From assembly GCF_019084075.1 (NCBI RefSeq), contig NZ_JAHREN010000001.1, positions 124,001 to 188,000 on the forward strand: a DNA stretch of 64,000 nucleotides. The letters are read 5' to 3'. Positions 9,857 through 19,461 of the stretch are shown here, in pieces. The notes under the pieces are model-generated. The model made no database searches and was not told the origin of the DNA. It saw only the letters and a list, made by a program, of their open reading frames with translations. The DNA comes from Siccirubricoccus sp. G192. Lineage in GTDB: Bacteria > Pseudomonadota > Alphaproteobacteria > Acetobacterales > Acetobacteraceae. A program made the position numbers and the translations under genes. How positions within the stretch are numbered: position 1 is the stretch's first letter; the number at the start of each line of letters is the position of its first letter.

Positions 9857-10091
9857 GGCGGCGTGCTCCTTCGGACGGGTTCGGAGTGGTCAGCCGAGGC
9901 GCAGGCCGCGGCGGATGCGGTTGCCCGGGATGCCGTGTGCCCGCAGCCAATCCTTGGAACCAGCATACTACCAGACGCTGCCGTCCGGCAGGTGCAACCT
10001 TGATTTCGAAGGAGGTTGCGCCTTCTTTGTATTGCGGTGATGCCCCGGCAGGCAGCCAACCGGAATCGGTTGCGCCCAGGAGTTCGGCTCG

Positions 10092-13000
10092 ATGGCGGCC
10101 TCGACGCTTGGCGTGAAGGTGGACGATGCTCTGCGGGCGCGGCTGAAGGCCGCTGCGGAGGCGCAGGGCCGCACGCCGCACTGGCTGGTGAAGCAGGCGA
10201 TCCTCTCGGTGCTGGACCGGCTGGAGCGCGGCGGCAGCCTGCCCGCCATCCTGGAAGATTCCGATACCCACCCGCCCGAATCCGCGGCGGCAGCGCCGGT
10301 TGCACCGCAGCCCTTCGTGGAATTCGCCCGTGGCGTGCAGCCGCAGACGGTGTCGCGCGCCAGGATCACCGAAGCCTATCGCCGGCCGGAGGCGGAGTGC
10401 CTGCCCCTCCTGATCTCGGCCGCGACCCTGCCGGAGCCCGTCACCAGGGCCGCGCGCGACCTGGCGCGCAAGCTGGTGGAGGCGCTGCGGGCCAAGGGAA
10501 GCCGCGGCGGCGTGGAGGGGCTGATCCAGGAATTCTCGCTCTCCAGCCAGGAGGGCGTGGCCCTGATGTGCCTGGCGGAGGCGCTGCTGCGCATCCCGGA
10601 CCGCGCCACCCGCGACGCCCTGATCCGCGACAAGATCAGCGCCGGCGACTGGCGCTCCCATCTCGGCCACAGCCCCTCGCTTTTCGTCAATGCCGCCACC
10701 TGGGGGCTGGTGGTCACCGGCAGGCTGACCGCGACCAGCAGCGAGGCGGGGATGTCCTCGGCCCTTGCGAAGCTGATCGCCCGCGGCGGCGAGCCGGTGA
10801 TCCGCAAGGGCGTCGATCTCGCCATGCGGATGATGGGGGAGCAATTCGTCACCGGCCAGACCATCGCCGAGGCGCTGGCCAATAGCCGCCGGATGGAGGC
10901 CAAGGGCTTCCGCCATTCCTACGACATGCTGGGCGAGGCCGCGACCACGGCCGCCGATGCCGAGCGCTACTTCCGCGACTACGAACAGGCCATCCACGCC
11001 ATCGGCAGGGCCGCCGGCGGGCGCGGCATCCATGAGGGGCCCGGCATCTCGATCAAGCTCTCCGCCCTGCATCCGCGCTATTCCCGCGCCCAGCGGGACC
11101 GCGTGATGGCCGAGCTGCTGCCCCGCCTGCTGGCGCTGGCGGTGCTGGCCCGGCGCTACGACATCGGCCTGAACATCGACGCCGAGGAAGCCGACCGGCT
11201 GGAGATCTCGCTCGACCTGCTGGAGGCGCTCTGCGTCGCGCCGGAACTGGCCGGCTGGGACGGCATCGGCTTCGTGGTGCAGGCCTACCAGAAACGCGCC
11301 CCCTTCGTGCTGGACCACCTCATCGACCTGGCGCGGCGCAGCGGCCACCGGCTGATGCTGCGCCTGGTCAAGGGCGCCTATTGGGATAGCGAGATCAAGC
11401 GGGCCCAGGTGGAGGGGCTTGAGGGCTTCCCGGTCTTCACCCGCAAGGTCCATACCGACGTGTCCTATCTGGCCTGCGCGCGGAAGCTGCTGGCGGCGCC
11501 GGACGCGGTCTTCCCGCAATTCGCCACCCATAACGCGCAGGTGCTGGCGACCATCCATGCCATGGCGGGCAGCGACTTCCATGCCGGGCAATACGAGTTC
11601 CAGTGCCTGCATGGCATGGGCGAGCCGCTCTATGAGGAGGTGGTGGGCCCGGCCAGGCTGAACCGCCCCTGCCGCATCTACGCCCCCGTGGGCACGCATG
11701 AGACGCTGCTGGCCTATCTGGTGCGCCGGCTGCTGGAGAACGGTGCCAACAGCTCCTTCGTCAACCGCATCGGCGACCCCGCGGTTCCGGTGGAGGCGCT
11801 GATCGCCGATCCCGTCGCGGCGGCCCGCGCCATCGAGCCGCCTGGCGCGCCGCATCCGCGCATCGCCCTGCCGCGTGACCTGTTCGGGGCCGAGTCGTCC
11901 GGTCGCCTGGAGGCGCAGCCGGAGGGCGTGAACCGGCCGGCAAGATACAAGCGGCCCGGTCGCCTGGAGGCGCAGCCGGAGGGCGTGAACCGGTCCGCAA
12001 GATACAAGCGGCCGAACTCCGCCGGGCTCGACCTGTCGAACGAGCAGCGCCTGGCTTCGCTCTCCGCCGCCCTGCTGGCCGGCACCGAGGCCCCGCTTAC
12101 CGCGGCGCCCCTGCTGGGCGATGGCGAAGCGGCCGGGGAAGCGCGCGAGATCCGCAACCCAGCCGACCACCGCGACCTGGTGGGCCGCGTGGTCGAGGCG
12201 ACGCCCGCGGTGGTGGAGGCGGCCCTCGCCCAGGCGGTGGCCGCCGCGCCCATCTGGCAGGCCACGCCGCCGGCCGAGCGGGCCGCCTGCCTGCTGCGCG
12301 CCGCCGCGTTGATGGAAGGGCGCATGCCGGCGCTGCTCGGCCCCATCGTGCGCGAGGCCGGGAAGTCGCTGCCCAATGCCATCGCCGAGGTGCGGGAGGC
12401 GGTGGATTTCCTGCGCTATTATGCCGCGCAGGTCCGTGATGGCTTCGACAATGCCACGCACCGGCCGCTCGGCCCGGTCGCCTGCATCAGCCCCTGGAAT
12501 TTCCCGCTGGCCATCTTCACCGGCCAGGTCGCGGCGGCGCTTGCGGCGGGCAACCTCGTGCTGGCCAAGCCGGCGGAGGAAACGCCGCTGATCGCCGCCC
12601 TGGCCCTGCGCCTGCTGCGCGAGGCCGGCCTGCCGCCGGGCGCCGTGCAGCTTCTTCCCGGCAATGGCGAGGTCGGCGCGCGGCTGGTGGCCGATCCCCG
12701 CATATGCGGGGTGATGTTCACCGGCTCCACCGAGGTGGCGCGGTTGATCCAGCGCCGGCTCGCGGAGCGGCTGAGCCCGGCGGGGCAGCCCATCCCGCTG
12801 GTTGCCGAGACGGGCGGGCAGAACGCGCTGGTGGTGGACAGTTCGGCGCTTGCCGAGCAGGTGGTGGGCGATGTGCTGACCTCGGCCTTCGACAGCGCCG
12901 GCCAGCGCTGCTCCGCGCTCCGGGTGCTCTGCCTGCAGCAGGAGGTGGCGGAGCGGGTGCTGGCCATGCTGAAGGGCGCCATGGCGGAGCTTGCCATCGG

Positions 13001-14075
13001 CAATCCCGACCGGCTTTCCACCGATGTCGGCCCGGTGATCAGCGCCGAGGCGCAACATGGCATCCTCGCCCATGTCGGGGCGATGCGGGAGAAGGGCCGG
13101 GCGGTCCATGCCCTGGCGCTGCCGGAAGCCTGCCGGCACGGCACCTTCGTCGCGCCGACACTCATCGAGATCGAGAGCCTGGCCGAGCTGGAGCGGGAAG
13201 TCTTCGGGCCGGTGCTGCATGTGCTGCGCTTCCGGCGGGACCGGCTGGACGCGCTGGTGCAGGAGATCAATGCCACCGGCTATGGCCTGACCTTCGGCGT
13301 GCATTCCCGCATCGACGAGACCATCGCCCGGCTGACCCGGCGCGTCGCGGCGGGCAATATCTACGTCAACCGCAACCTGATCGGCGCCGTGGTGGGGGTG
13401 CAGCCCTTCGGCGGGCAGAGGCTCTCCGGCACCGGGCCGAAGGCGGGCGGACCGCTCACCCTGCGGCGCCTGCTGGCTTCCTGCCCGGCCGAGACGGGGC
13501 TGCCGCCCGGTCAGGTCATGCGCCCATCCGCCTGGCATGATTGGCTGGCCTCGCAGGGCAAGGCGGAAGCTGCCGCGCGATGCCGCCGCTATGCCGAAAA
13601 CTCGCGCCTGGGGTCGCAGTTGGACCTTCCCGGACCCGTGGGGGAGGTCAACCTCTATTCCCTCCATGCCAGGGGGACCGTGCTTTGCGTGGCGGCCACC
13701 GAATTCGGCCTGCTGGTGCAGATCGGTGCGGCGCTCGCCACCGGAAATACCGCGCGGGTCTGGGCACCGGAGGCACTGCGGACCCTGCTCGATGGCCTTC
13801 CGGTGGAGTTGCGCGATCGCATCACGCTGGCCGAGAGCCGCGATGCCTCCGGCTGCGCCGCCGTGCTGTTCGAGGGCGATGGCGATGCGCTGCGCAACCT
13901 GGCCCAGGAGGTCGCCGGGCTGGAAGGGCCCATCCGGCCGGTCTTCGGCGCCGCATCCGACGCGTTGCAGGCCGGCTCGGCGGATTACCCGCTCGATTTT
14001 CTGCTGGCAGAGCACTCCGTGAGCACCAACACCGCCGCCGCCGGCGGGAATGCTGGCCTCATGACCATCGGCTGA
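10092..14075 (+). CDS. putA: Trifunctional PutA: proline dehydrogenase / glutamate-semialdehyde dehydrogenase / repressor
   Basis: Oxidises proline to glutamate at the inner membrane face and can repress its own operon. Order of domains in 1327 residues: ribbon-helix-helix DNA-binding (1-48, STLGVKVDDALRARLK and HWLVKQAIL); arm; proline dehydrogenase (about 190-560) with NIDAEEADRLEISLDL, RLVKGAYWDSEIKRAQ, CLHGMGEPLYEEV and YAPVGTHETLLAYLVRRLLEN; linker; aldehyde dehydrogenase (about 650-1120) with SPWNFPLAIFTGQ, ETGGQNALVVDSSA and the nucleophile Cys in SAGQRCSALR; C-terminal ALDH-superfamily domain ending NTAAAGGNAGLMTIG, the usual PutA tail. The linker at residues 603-640 holds two tandem 19-residue units encoded by a repeat also found in the esterase gene. 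Intact frame, full length. Confidence 0.97.
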   Translation: MAASTLGVKVDDALRARLKAAAEAQGRTPHWLVKQAILSVLDRLERGGSLPAILEDSDTHPPESAAAAPVAPQPFVEFARGVQPQTVSRARITEAYRRPEAECLPLLISAATLPEPVTRAARDLARKLVEALRAKGSRGGVEGLIQEFSLSSQEGVALMCLAEALLRIPDRATRDALIRDKISAGDWRSHLGHSPSLFVNAATWGLVVTGRLTATSSEAGMSSALAKLIARGGEPVIRKGVDLAMRMMGEQFVTGQTIAEALANSRRMEAKGFRHSYDMLGEAATTAADAERYFRDYEQAIHAIGRAAGGRGIHEGPGISIKLSALHPRYSRAQRDRVMAELLPRLLALAVLARRYDIGLNIDAEEADRLEISLDLLEALCVAPELAGWDGIGFVVQAYQKRAPFVLDHLIDLARRSGHRLMLRLVKGAYWDSEIKRAQVEGLEGFPVFTRKVHTDVSYLACARKLLAAPDAVFPQFATHNAQVLATIHAMAGSDFHAGQYEFQCLHGMGEPLYEEVVGPARLNRPCRIYAPVGTHETLLAYLVRRLLENGANSSFVNRIGDPAVPVEALIADPVAAARAIEPPGAPHPRIALPRDLFGAESSGRLEAQPEGVNRPARYKRPGRLEAQPEGVNRSARYKRPNSAGLDLSNEQRLASLSAALLAGTEAPLTAAPLLGDGEAAGEAREIRNPADHRDLVGRVVEATPAVVEAALAQAVAAAPIWQATPPAERAACLLRAAALMEGRMPALLGPIVREAGKSLPNAIAEVREAVDFLRYYAAQVRDGFDNATHRPLGPVACISPWNFPLAIFTGQVAAALAAGNLVLAKPAEETPLIAALALRLLREAGLPPGAVQLLPGNGEVGARLVADPRICGVMFTGSTEVARLIQRRLAERLSPAGQPIPLVAETGGQNALVVDSSALAEQVVGDVLTSAFDSAGQRCSALRVLCLQQEVAERVLAMLKGAMAELAIGNPDRLSTDVGPVISAEAQHGILAHVGAMREKGRAVHALALPEACRHGTFVAPTLIEIESLAELEREVFGPVLHVLRFRRDRLDALVQEINATGYGLTFGVHSRIDETIARLTRRVAAGNIYVNRNLIGAVVGVQPFGGQRLSGTGPKAGGPLTLRRLLASCPAETGLPPGQVMRPSAWHDWLASQGKAEAAARCRRYAENSRLGSQLDLPGPVGEVNLYSLHARGTVLCVAATEFGLLVQIGAALATGNTARVWAPEALRTLLDGLPVELRDRITLAESRDASGCAAVLFEGDGDALRNLAQEVAGLEGPIRPVFGAASDALQAGSADYPLDFLLAEHSVSTNTAAAGGNAGLMTIG
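11899..12012 (+). repeat. Tandem 57-bp coding repeat (copies 2 and 3) in the PutA linker
   Basis: Two direct copies starting at 11899 and 11956, differing at only a few bases, each giving 19 in-frame residues (GRLEAQPEGVNRPARYKRP, then the same with S for P at one position). They lie between the proline dehydrogenase and aldehyde dehydrogenase domains. About 53 bases of the unit also occur on the other strand at 2066-2120. Being 57 bases long, the unit can multiply without breaking frame. Confidence 0.9.
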
Positions 14076-14118
14076 AGCCCGGACGGGTGATGCCTTGCGA
14101 TGCCGCCGCTATAGACAG

Positions 14119-14649
14119 TCAGGAACCGACGCGCGTCCAGACCCTTTGCGGGCCGATGTCCACATGGACGAAGCCCGTATAGAGCCCGATGCCCATGAAG
14201 CCGAGGCGGCGTGACAGCATCCACACCACGGCTCCAAGTTCGTCCGGATGGACGCCCTGCATGGTGATGTCCGCCGCGAGTCCCTGAAGGTGCAGGCTTC
14301 CCGGTGCCGCGCCCTCGATCGAGCCATTGGTGCGGGGGGTCCGGTAGCCCGAGCCGATGACGAGGGGCCGCCGATATGCCCATCGTTCCTGGAGAACGGA
14401 GAGGATATCAACCAGCAATCCCGGCAGCGGACCCTGAAGGTCTTCGTGCAGGTCGCGAAAGAGGTGGCGCAAGCGGGCGAGTGCCACTGCGTTGTAACTG
14501 TTCCCGGAGCGATAGGCGACGGCCACCTCCTCTCCGGCGCGGTTCACCGCCCATATCCACCGCTCGCTGGAGGCGCCGGAGCCTGCCCGGGCGGGCCATG
14601 TCACGGATGATGGGGCGGCCGTGAGGAGGAGGGTGCGCCGCGAGAGCAT
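14119..14649 (-). CDS. YcbK/DUF882 family peptidase M15-like exported protein
   Basis: 176 residues; N-terminal twin-arginine leader (MLSRRTLLLTAAP). The mature part has the peptidase M15 (D,D-carboxypeptidase-like) zinc-site pattern: SGYRTPRTN, then HLQGLAADI (His and Asp ligands) and FVHVDIGPQRVW (second His). E. coli YcbK belongs to this group, which acts on or binds peptidoglycan in the periplasm, usually near L,D-transpeptidase functions. Stands alone and convergent with putA (stop 14075). The frame is intact and length normal. Activity on peptidoglycan is inferred from family only. Confidence 0.88.
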   Translation of the reverse strand: MLSRRTLLLTAAPSSVTWPARAGSGASSERWIWAVNRAGEEVAVAYRSGNSYNAVALARLRHLFRDLHEDLQGPLPGLLVDILSVLQERWAYRRPLVIGSGYRTPRTNGSIEGAAPGSLHLQGLAADITMQGVHPDELGAVVWMLSRRLGFMGIGLYTGFVHVDIGPQRVWTRVGS

Positions 14650-15058
14650 GGAGGCATGTTTCTACTCGCTCTAGCCAAAAATGGGAATTAGAATTCAACT
14701 TATCAATCCTAAGTATAGGCACACCGAGGCTCCCGCTTCACCAACCTGAGCGGCAGGCCACCCAGGCGCCACCGAGCCAGTGCCGCCATGCGCCTCAGCG
14801 CCATGCTGGCACGGAAGCCAAAGGGAGATCGGGCTCCAGGCGCATCTGGGCACCATTTTCGGCGGTCTCTCGCGCATGGCTGCGCGGTGGCCTGGCGCGG
14901 TGAAGCCACGCCGGAACCCGTCCGGGCATCCCTCGCGACCGAGTGGCATCCGTGCCTCATAGCCTCGCGAGGGCAATTGCGGCGGCATAGGCAAGAGCGC
15001 AGCATGCTGCTCAGATCGCCGCAGAATGGATATGACGTCGCTGGCGGCGGGAGAAAGC
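14650..15058. other. Intergenic, about 400 bases
   Basis: Between two divergent genes. The part 14655-14720 is AT-richer than its surroundings (AAAAATGGGAATTAGAATTC region) and probably contains the promoter of the YcbK-like gene. No tRNA-like fold or convincing small gene was found in the rest. Confidence 0.5.
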
Positions 15059-16292
15059 ATGAGTACCGGTAGCAGCAGCCTCGATCCGCCGTCGCCAGCC
15101 GAGACCGCGGCGCGCCTGCATACCGAAACCGTCGTGCAGCGCTTCGCGGTCGCCTACGAGTACCCGGTCGCCTTCACCGAGCACCTCTTCGACCCCCGCA
15201 ACCCCCCTGCTGGCCGAGACGGTCGGCCGCATCGAGCCCGACCGCCGGCATCGCTGCCTGGTCTTCCTCGACGATGGGCTGGCCGCAAGCCGGCCCGGGC
15301 TCAGCGACGAGATCGCCGCCTATGCCCGGCACCATTCCGGCCGGATCGAGCTGGTCGCTCCGCCGGTGCCGGTGCCGGGCGGCGAGGTCGTCAAGAACGA
15401 CCTCCACTTCGTGGAGCGCATGCAGCGCCTGGTCTTCGATCACCGCCTGGACCGGCACTCCTTCGTCATCGCCGTGGGTGGCGGCGCGATGCTGGACGCG
15501 GTGGGGCTCGTCGCCGCCACCTCCCATCGTGGCCTGCGCCTCATCCGCGTGCCGACGACCGTCCTCGCCCAGAACGACTCCGGTGTCGGCGTGAAGAATG
15601 CCGTGAACCTGTACGAGGTGAAGAATTTCTGCGGCACCTTCGCGCCCCCCTTCGCCGTGCTGAACGATGCCGACTTCATCGCGATGCTGCCGCCGCGCGA
15701 GCGCATCGCCGGCATGGCCGAGGCGGTGAAGGTCGCGCTGATCCGCGACGCCGACTTCTTCCTCTGGCTGGAGCGGCACGCCGACGATCTCGTGCTGTCC
15801 GAACCGGCGGCGATGGCCTGGATGATCCGCCGCTGCGCGGAGCTGCACATGCGCCAGATCGCGCAGGGCGGCGATCCCTTCGAGACCGGCAGCGCCCGGC
15901 CGCTCGACTTCGGCCATTGGGCCGCGCACAAGCTGGAGGCGCTGACCCGGCACCATCTCCGCCATGGCGAGGCGGTGGCGATCGGGATCGCGCTCGATGC
16001 GCGGTACTCCGTGCTCGCCGGATTGCTGGCACCCGGCGAGGAGCTGCGCATCGCCGCGCTGCTGGAGCATCTCGGCTTCCGGCTCTACCACCCCGCGCTC
16101 ACGCAGCGCCAGGGCGGCGACGGCCCTCTCGCGGTGCTCGCCGGGCTGCGGGAGTTCCGCGAGCATCTCGGCGGCGAGCTCACCGTGACGCTGCTGGCCG
16201 GAATCGGCCGTGGCATCGAGGTGCATGCCATGGATGAGGCGCTGGTCGCCGCGGCGATCGCCTGGCTCCAGGACCGGAGCGCCGCGCCGTGA
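15059..16292 (+). CDS. eboD: EboD: 3-dehydroquinate synthase-like protein (frameshifted at a C6 run)
   Basis: Homologue of 3-dehydroquinate synthase found in ebo clusters. ATG 15059 follows GGGAGAAAGC. The first 48 residues (to FTEHLFDPRNP) and the remainder are in different frames; removing one C from six at 15202-15207 restores RNPLLAETVGRIEPD and a 410-residue protein. DHQS features: nucleotide-binding SFVIAVGGGAMLDAVG, RVPTTVLAQNDSGVGVKNAVN, the metal-site Glu in GMAEAVKVALIRD, and His-containing DFGHWAAHK and RHGEAVAIGIALD. It overlaps the next gene by 4 bases. A shikimate-pathway role is unlikely given the ebo neighbours; in cyanobacteria ebo products move metabolite precursors to the periplasm. 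Confidence 0.85.
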
Positions 16293-17516
16293 GGCTCGAT
16301 CTTCCGGGCCAGGCGCCGGCGCATCTCACCTATTGCACCAATATCCACCCGGGCGAGTCCTGGCCGGAGGTCCGTGCCGCGATCGAGCGCAACCTGCCCG
16401 AGGTGAAGCGCCGCGCATCGCCGGATGCGCCGATGGGGGTCGGGCTGCGCCTTTCGGCGGCGGCAGCCGCGACGCTGGCCGAGGAGGCGGAGAGCCTCGC
16501 CTGGCTGCGCGATTTCCTCGGCCGCCATGGCCTCTATGTCTTCACCATCAACGGCTTCCCCTATGGCCGCTTCCACGGCGCGCGCGTGAAGGAGGAGGTC
16601 TATCAGCCGGACTGGCGCCAGCCGGAGCGGCTCGCCTATACGAACCGCCTCGCGGGCCTGCTCGCCGCCCTGATGCCGGCGGACCAGCCGGACCTGACCG
16701 GCAGCGTCAGCACGGTGCCGGGCGGATTCCGCACTCTCGCCGGCGCACCGGGCGCGGTTGCGGAGGTGGGGGATGCGTTGCTGCGGCACACGGCGCAGCT
16801 GATCGCGCTGCGGGAGCGCACGGGGCGGACCATCGCCCTCGCGCTCGAGCCCGAGCCGATGTGCCTGCTGGAGACGATCGAGGAGGCCGCGCTGTTCTTC
16901 GAGGAGCACCTGCTCTCGCGCGCCGCCATCGCCCGCCTCGCCGCCCTGGCGGGGCTCTCCGCGCCCGCGGCCGAGGCGGCGGTGCGGCGGCATCTCGGCC
17001 TCTGCTTCGATGTCTGCCATGCCGCGGTGGAGTTCGAGGATCCCGCGGCAAGCCTGGCGCGGCTGCGGCGGAGCGGCATCGGAGTCGGCAAGCTCCAGCT
17101 CTCCTCGGCGCTGCGGATCCCGCGGGTGGACGCTGCGGCCGTGGCGCGCCTGCGCCCCTTCGATGAGGGCGTCTACCTCCATCAGGTGGTCGAGCGGCGC
17201 GCGGATGGCCGGATCATCCGCTACCTCGACCTCGCCGACGCTTTCGCCGCCTTCGAAGGCGACGCGGCGGGTGGGCCGCGTGAATGGCGCGTGCATTTCC
17301 ACGTGCCGGTCTTCCATGACGATCTCGGTGTCTTCGCCACGACCCAGCCCTTTCTGCGCGAGATCCTTGCACTGCAGCGGCGTGAGGCGATCAGCCCGCA
17401 TCTTGAGGTGGAGACCTATACCTGGGACGTGCTGCCCCCCCGAACTCCGGCGGGTCGAGGTGACCAAGGCGATCGCGCGCGAACTGGCCTGGGTGCGGGA
17501 GCAGCTTGGGGGGTGA
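16289..17516 (+). CDS. eboE: EboE: metabolite traffic protein, xylose-isomerase-like TIM barrel (frameshift near C-terminus)
   Basis: Overlaps the eboD stop (ATGA-type coupling). TIM-barrel protein of the sugar-phosphate isomerase/epimerase superfamily; the opening LTYCTNIHPGESWPEVRA is characteristic of EboE. Further blocks: TINGFPYGRFHGARVKEEVY, STVPGGFR, ALEPEPMCLLETIEEA (metal Glu), GLCFDVCHAAVEFED and VHFHVPVF. Near the end the frame is lost at a seven-C run (17435-17441). With six C it reads LPPELRRVEVTKAIAREL and stops at 17516 (408 residues); as written it runs on about 20 unrelated residues. Biochemical activity of EboE is not known. Confidence 0.88.
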
Positions 17517-17664
17517 TTGCCGCCCTCGGCGATCTCCGTCCTGCGGCGTCGGATCAGCGGAATGCAATGCGACGGCCGCACTGATATGCTTGTGCAGTGA
17601 CGGTCCACCCGCCGCGCGGCCACCCTGGCATCCGGCGGACCCCGAGCGGAAAGGTGCCCAACCC

Positions 17665-18525
17665 ATGCCGCGGCCCATGGATCTGATGACTGCCTGGCTG
17701 CAGGCCCAGCTTCCGCCCGATGCGCAGTCCTGGCTTGCGGACCAGTGCACGCGGCTGGAGGCCGGTGCCAGCGCCCGTGAGTTCAACTTGGCGATCAGCC
17801 TGGTGCCGCGACGGCTCGGCAAGGCCGACCTGGTGCTGGACGCGGCGGCGCTGGCGGCGGCGGAGGTGGCGCGCCCTGGCTGGGACCCGCGCGGCTGGAG
17901 CCTGGACCAGGCCGGCCGCCTCGTGCTGCTGCTGGCCGGCGGCGGCCAGGGCCCGGAATTCGCCGATCGCCTGCGCCAGCTCTTCGCCACCGCCGACATT
18001 GCCGAAATGATCGCCTTCTACCGCGGCCTGCCGCTCTATCCCGATCCGGAGCGGCACGAAGCCCGCGCGCGCGAGGGCGTGCGCAGCGGCATGAAGCCGA
18101 TCTTCGAGGCGGTGGCGCACCGCAATCCCTATCCGGCCGAAAGCTTCGACGAGAACGCCTGGAACCACATGGTGCTGAAGGCCCTTTTCATCGGCTCGGC
18201 CCTCGCGCCCATCCAGGGGCTGGACCGCCGCGCCAACCCGACGCTCGCGCGCATGCTCTGCGACTACGCGCATGAGCGCCGCGCGGCCGGCCGGCCGGTC
18301 GGCCCGGAGCTCTGGCGCTGCGTCGGTCCGCATGCCGATGACGCGGCGCTCGACGACCTGGCGGCCGCGTTGCGGAGCGCCGATGTGGCGGAGCGGGAAG
18401 CGGCGGCACTCGCGCTGGCCGCCTGCCCCGCGCCGCGCGCCCGGGAACTGCTGGCGCAGGAGCCCGGGCTCGCCGCCGCGATCGAGACGGGCAGGCTGGC
18501 ACAGCCCGGCGACACCGCGCGCTGA
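17665..18525 (+). CDS. eboA: EboA domain protein
   Basis: Soluble, helix-rich 286-residue protein, the EboA component of ebo clusters. ATG 17665 is preceded by GGAAAGG 9-15 bases upstream; ATG 17677 is an alternative. Recognisable segments are SWLADQCTRLEAGASAREFNLAISLVPRRLGK at the N-terminus (given here only by its start and end residues 18-49), YRGLPLYPDPERHEARAREG and AWNHMVLKALFIGSALAPI, the last being the most conserved EboA block. No enzyme motif is known. It follows eboE after a 148-base gap that could hold its own promoter, and precedes eboB by 15 bases. Confidence 0.85.
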   Translation: MPRPMDLMTAWLQAQLPPDAQSWLADQCTRLEAGASAREFNLAISLVPRRLGKADLVLDAAALAAAEVARPGWDPRGWSLDQAGRLVLLLAGGGQGPEFADRLRQLFATADIAEMIAFYRGLPLYPDPERHEARAREGVRSGMKPIFEAVAHRNPYPAESFDENAWNHMVLKALFIGSALAPIQGLDRRANPTLARMLCDYAHERRAAGRPVGPELWRCVGPHADDAALDDLAAALRSADVAEREAAALALAACPAPRARELLAQEPGLAAAIETGRLAQPGDTAR

Positions 18526-18540
18526 GGGAGCCGAGGGGCG

Positions 18541-19461
18541 ATGTACATAGACACCCATACCCACATGATCTCGCGGACCACCGACGACTACGAGGCGATG
18601 GCGGCCGCCGGCGTCGTCGCCTGCATCGAGCCGGCCTTCTGGCTGGGCCAGCCACGCACCAATGTCGGCAGCTACATCGACTACCTCTCCACCATCATCG
18701 GCTGGGAGAGGTTCCGCGCGGGGCAATTCGGCCTGCGCCACTACTGCACCATCGGCCTCAACAGCAAGGAGGCGAACAACGAGGAACTGGCCGAGGCGGT
18801 GATGGAGATCCTGCCCCGCTTCGCGCTGAAGGAGGGCGTCGTCGCCATCGGCGAGATCGGCTACGACGAGCAGACGGATCCCGAGGATCGCTATTTCCGC
18901 CAGCAGCTCGATCTCGCCAGGGAGCTGTCCCTGCCGGTCATGATCCACACGCCGCATCGCGACAAGAAGCGCGGCACCACACGGTCCATGGATGTCGTGG
19001 TGGAGCACGGGCTCGACCCGTCCTGGGTGGTGGTGGACCACAACAACGAGGAGACGATGCAGGAGGTGCTGGACCGCGGCTTCTGGGCCGGCTTCTCGAT
19101 CTATCCCGGCACCAAGATGGGGAATGAGCGGATGGTCGCGATCGTCCGCCGCTACGGCGCGGAGCGCATCATCGTGGACAGCGCCTGCGACTGGGGTGTC
19201 TCCGACCCCCTGGCCGTGCCGAAGACCGCCGAGCTGATGCGCCGCGGCGGCATCGCCGAGGAGGCGATCCGCACCGTGACCTATACCAATGCCCTGGCCG
19301 CCTACGGCCGCAGCGGCCAGATGCGGGAGGAGGACTGGTTGAACCCGCCACCGATCGACCAGCGGACGCTCTACATGGGCAACTCGGTCCTGCGCGGCGG
19401 GCAGGAGCCGCGTGTCGCGCTGGCACGGCGCCGCGGCGAGGAGGATCTCAGGATCGAGTGA
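18541..19461 (+). CDS. eboB: EboB: TatD-family metal-dependent hydrolase of the ebo cluster
   Basis: 306 residues; GAGGGAG/GAGGGG ribosome site just before ATG 18541. TatD-type amidohydrolase fold with metal ligands visible in order: YIDTHTHM (HxH, residue 2-9), AIGEIGYDE (Glu), PVMIHTPH (His), VVVDHNNEE (His) and IIVDSACDWG (Asp). The insert CIEPAFWLGQPRTN and YIDYLSTIIGWERFRA set it apart from housekeeping TatD nucleases and fit the EboB subgroup. Last gene of the cluster; its end overlaps the convergent TMEM220-like gene by 14 bases. EboC (UbiA-like) and EboF are not found next to it. Confidence 0.85.
   Translation: MYIDTHTHMISRTTDDYEAMAAAGVVACIEPAFWLGQPRTNVGSYIDYLSTIIGWERFRAGQFGLRHYCTIGLNSKEANNEELAEAVMEILPRFALKEGVVAIGEIGYDEQTDPEDRYFRQQLDLARELSLPVMIHTPHRDKKRGTTRSMDVVVEHGLDPSWVVVDHNNEETMQEVLDRGFWAGFSIYPGTKMGNERMVAIVRRYGAERIIVDSACDWGVSDPLAVPKTAELMRRGGIAEEAIRTVTYTNALAAYGRSGQMREEDWLNPPPIDQRTLYMGNSVLRGGQEPRVALARRRGEEDLRIE

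Noticed and set aside
9780..14015. A 1,411-codon open frame antisense to putA
   Set aside because: Arises from GC-rich codon bias of putA; composition is Gln/Arg/His/Gly-rich low complexity with no domain, and putA is certain.
14695..15060. A 121-codon minus-strand frame in the gap before eboD
   Set aside because: No domain, no ribosome site, Arg/Pro-rich; overlaps the expected promoter region.
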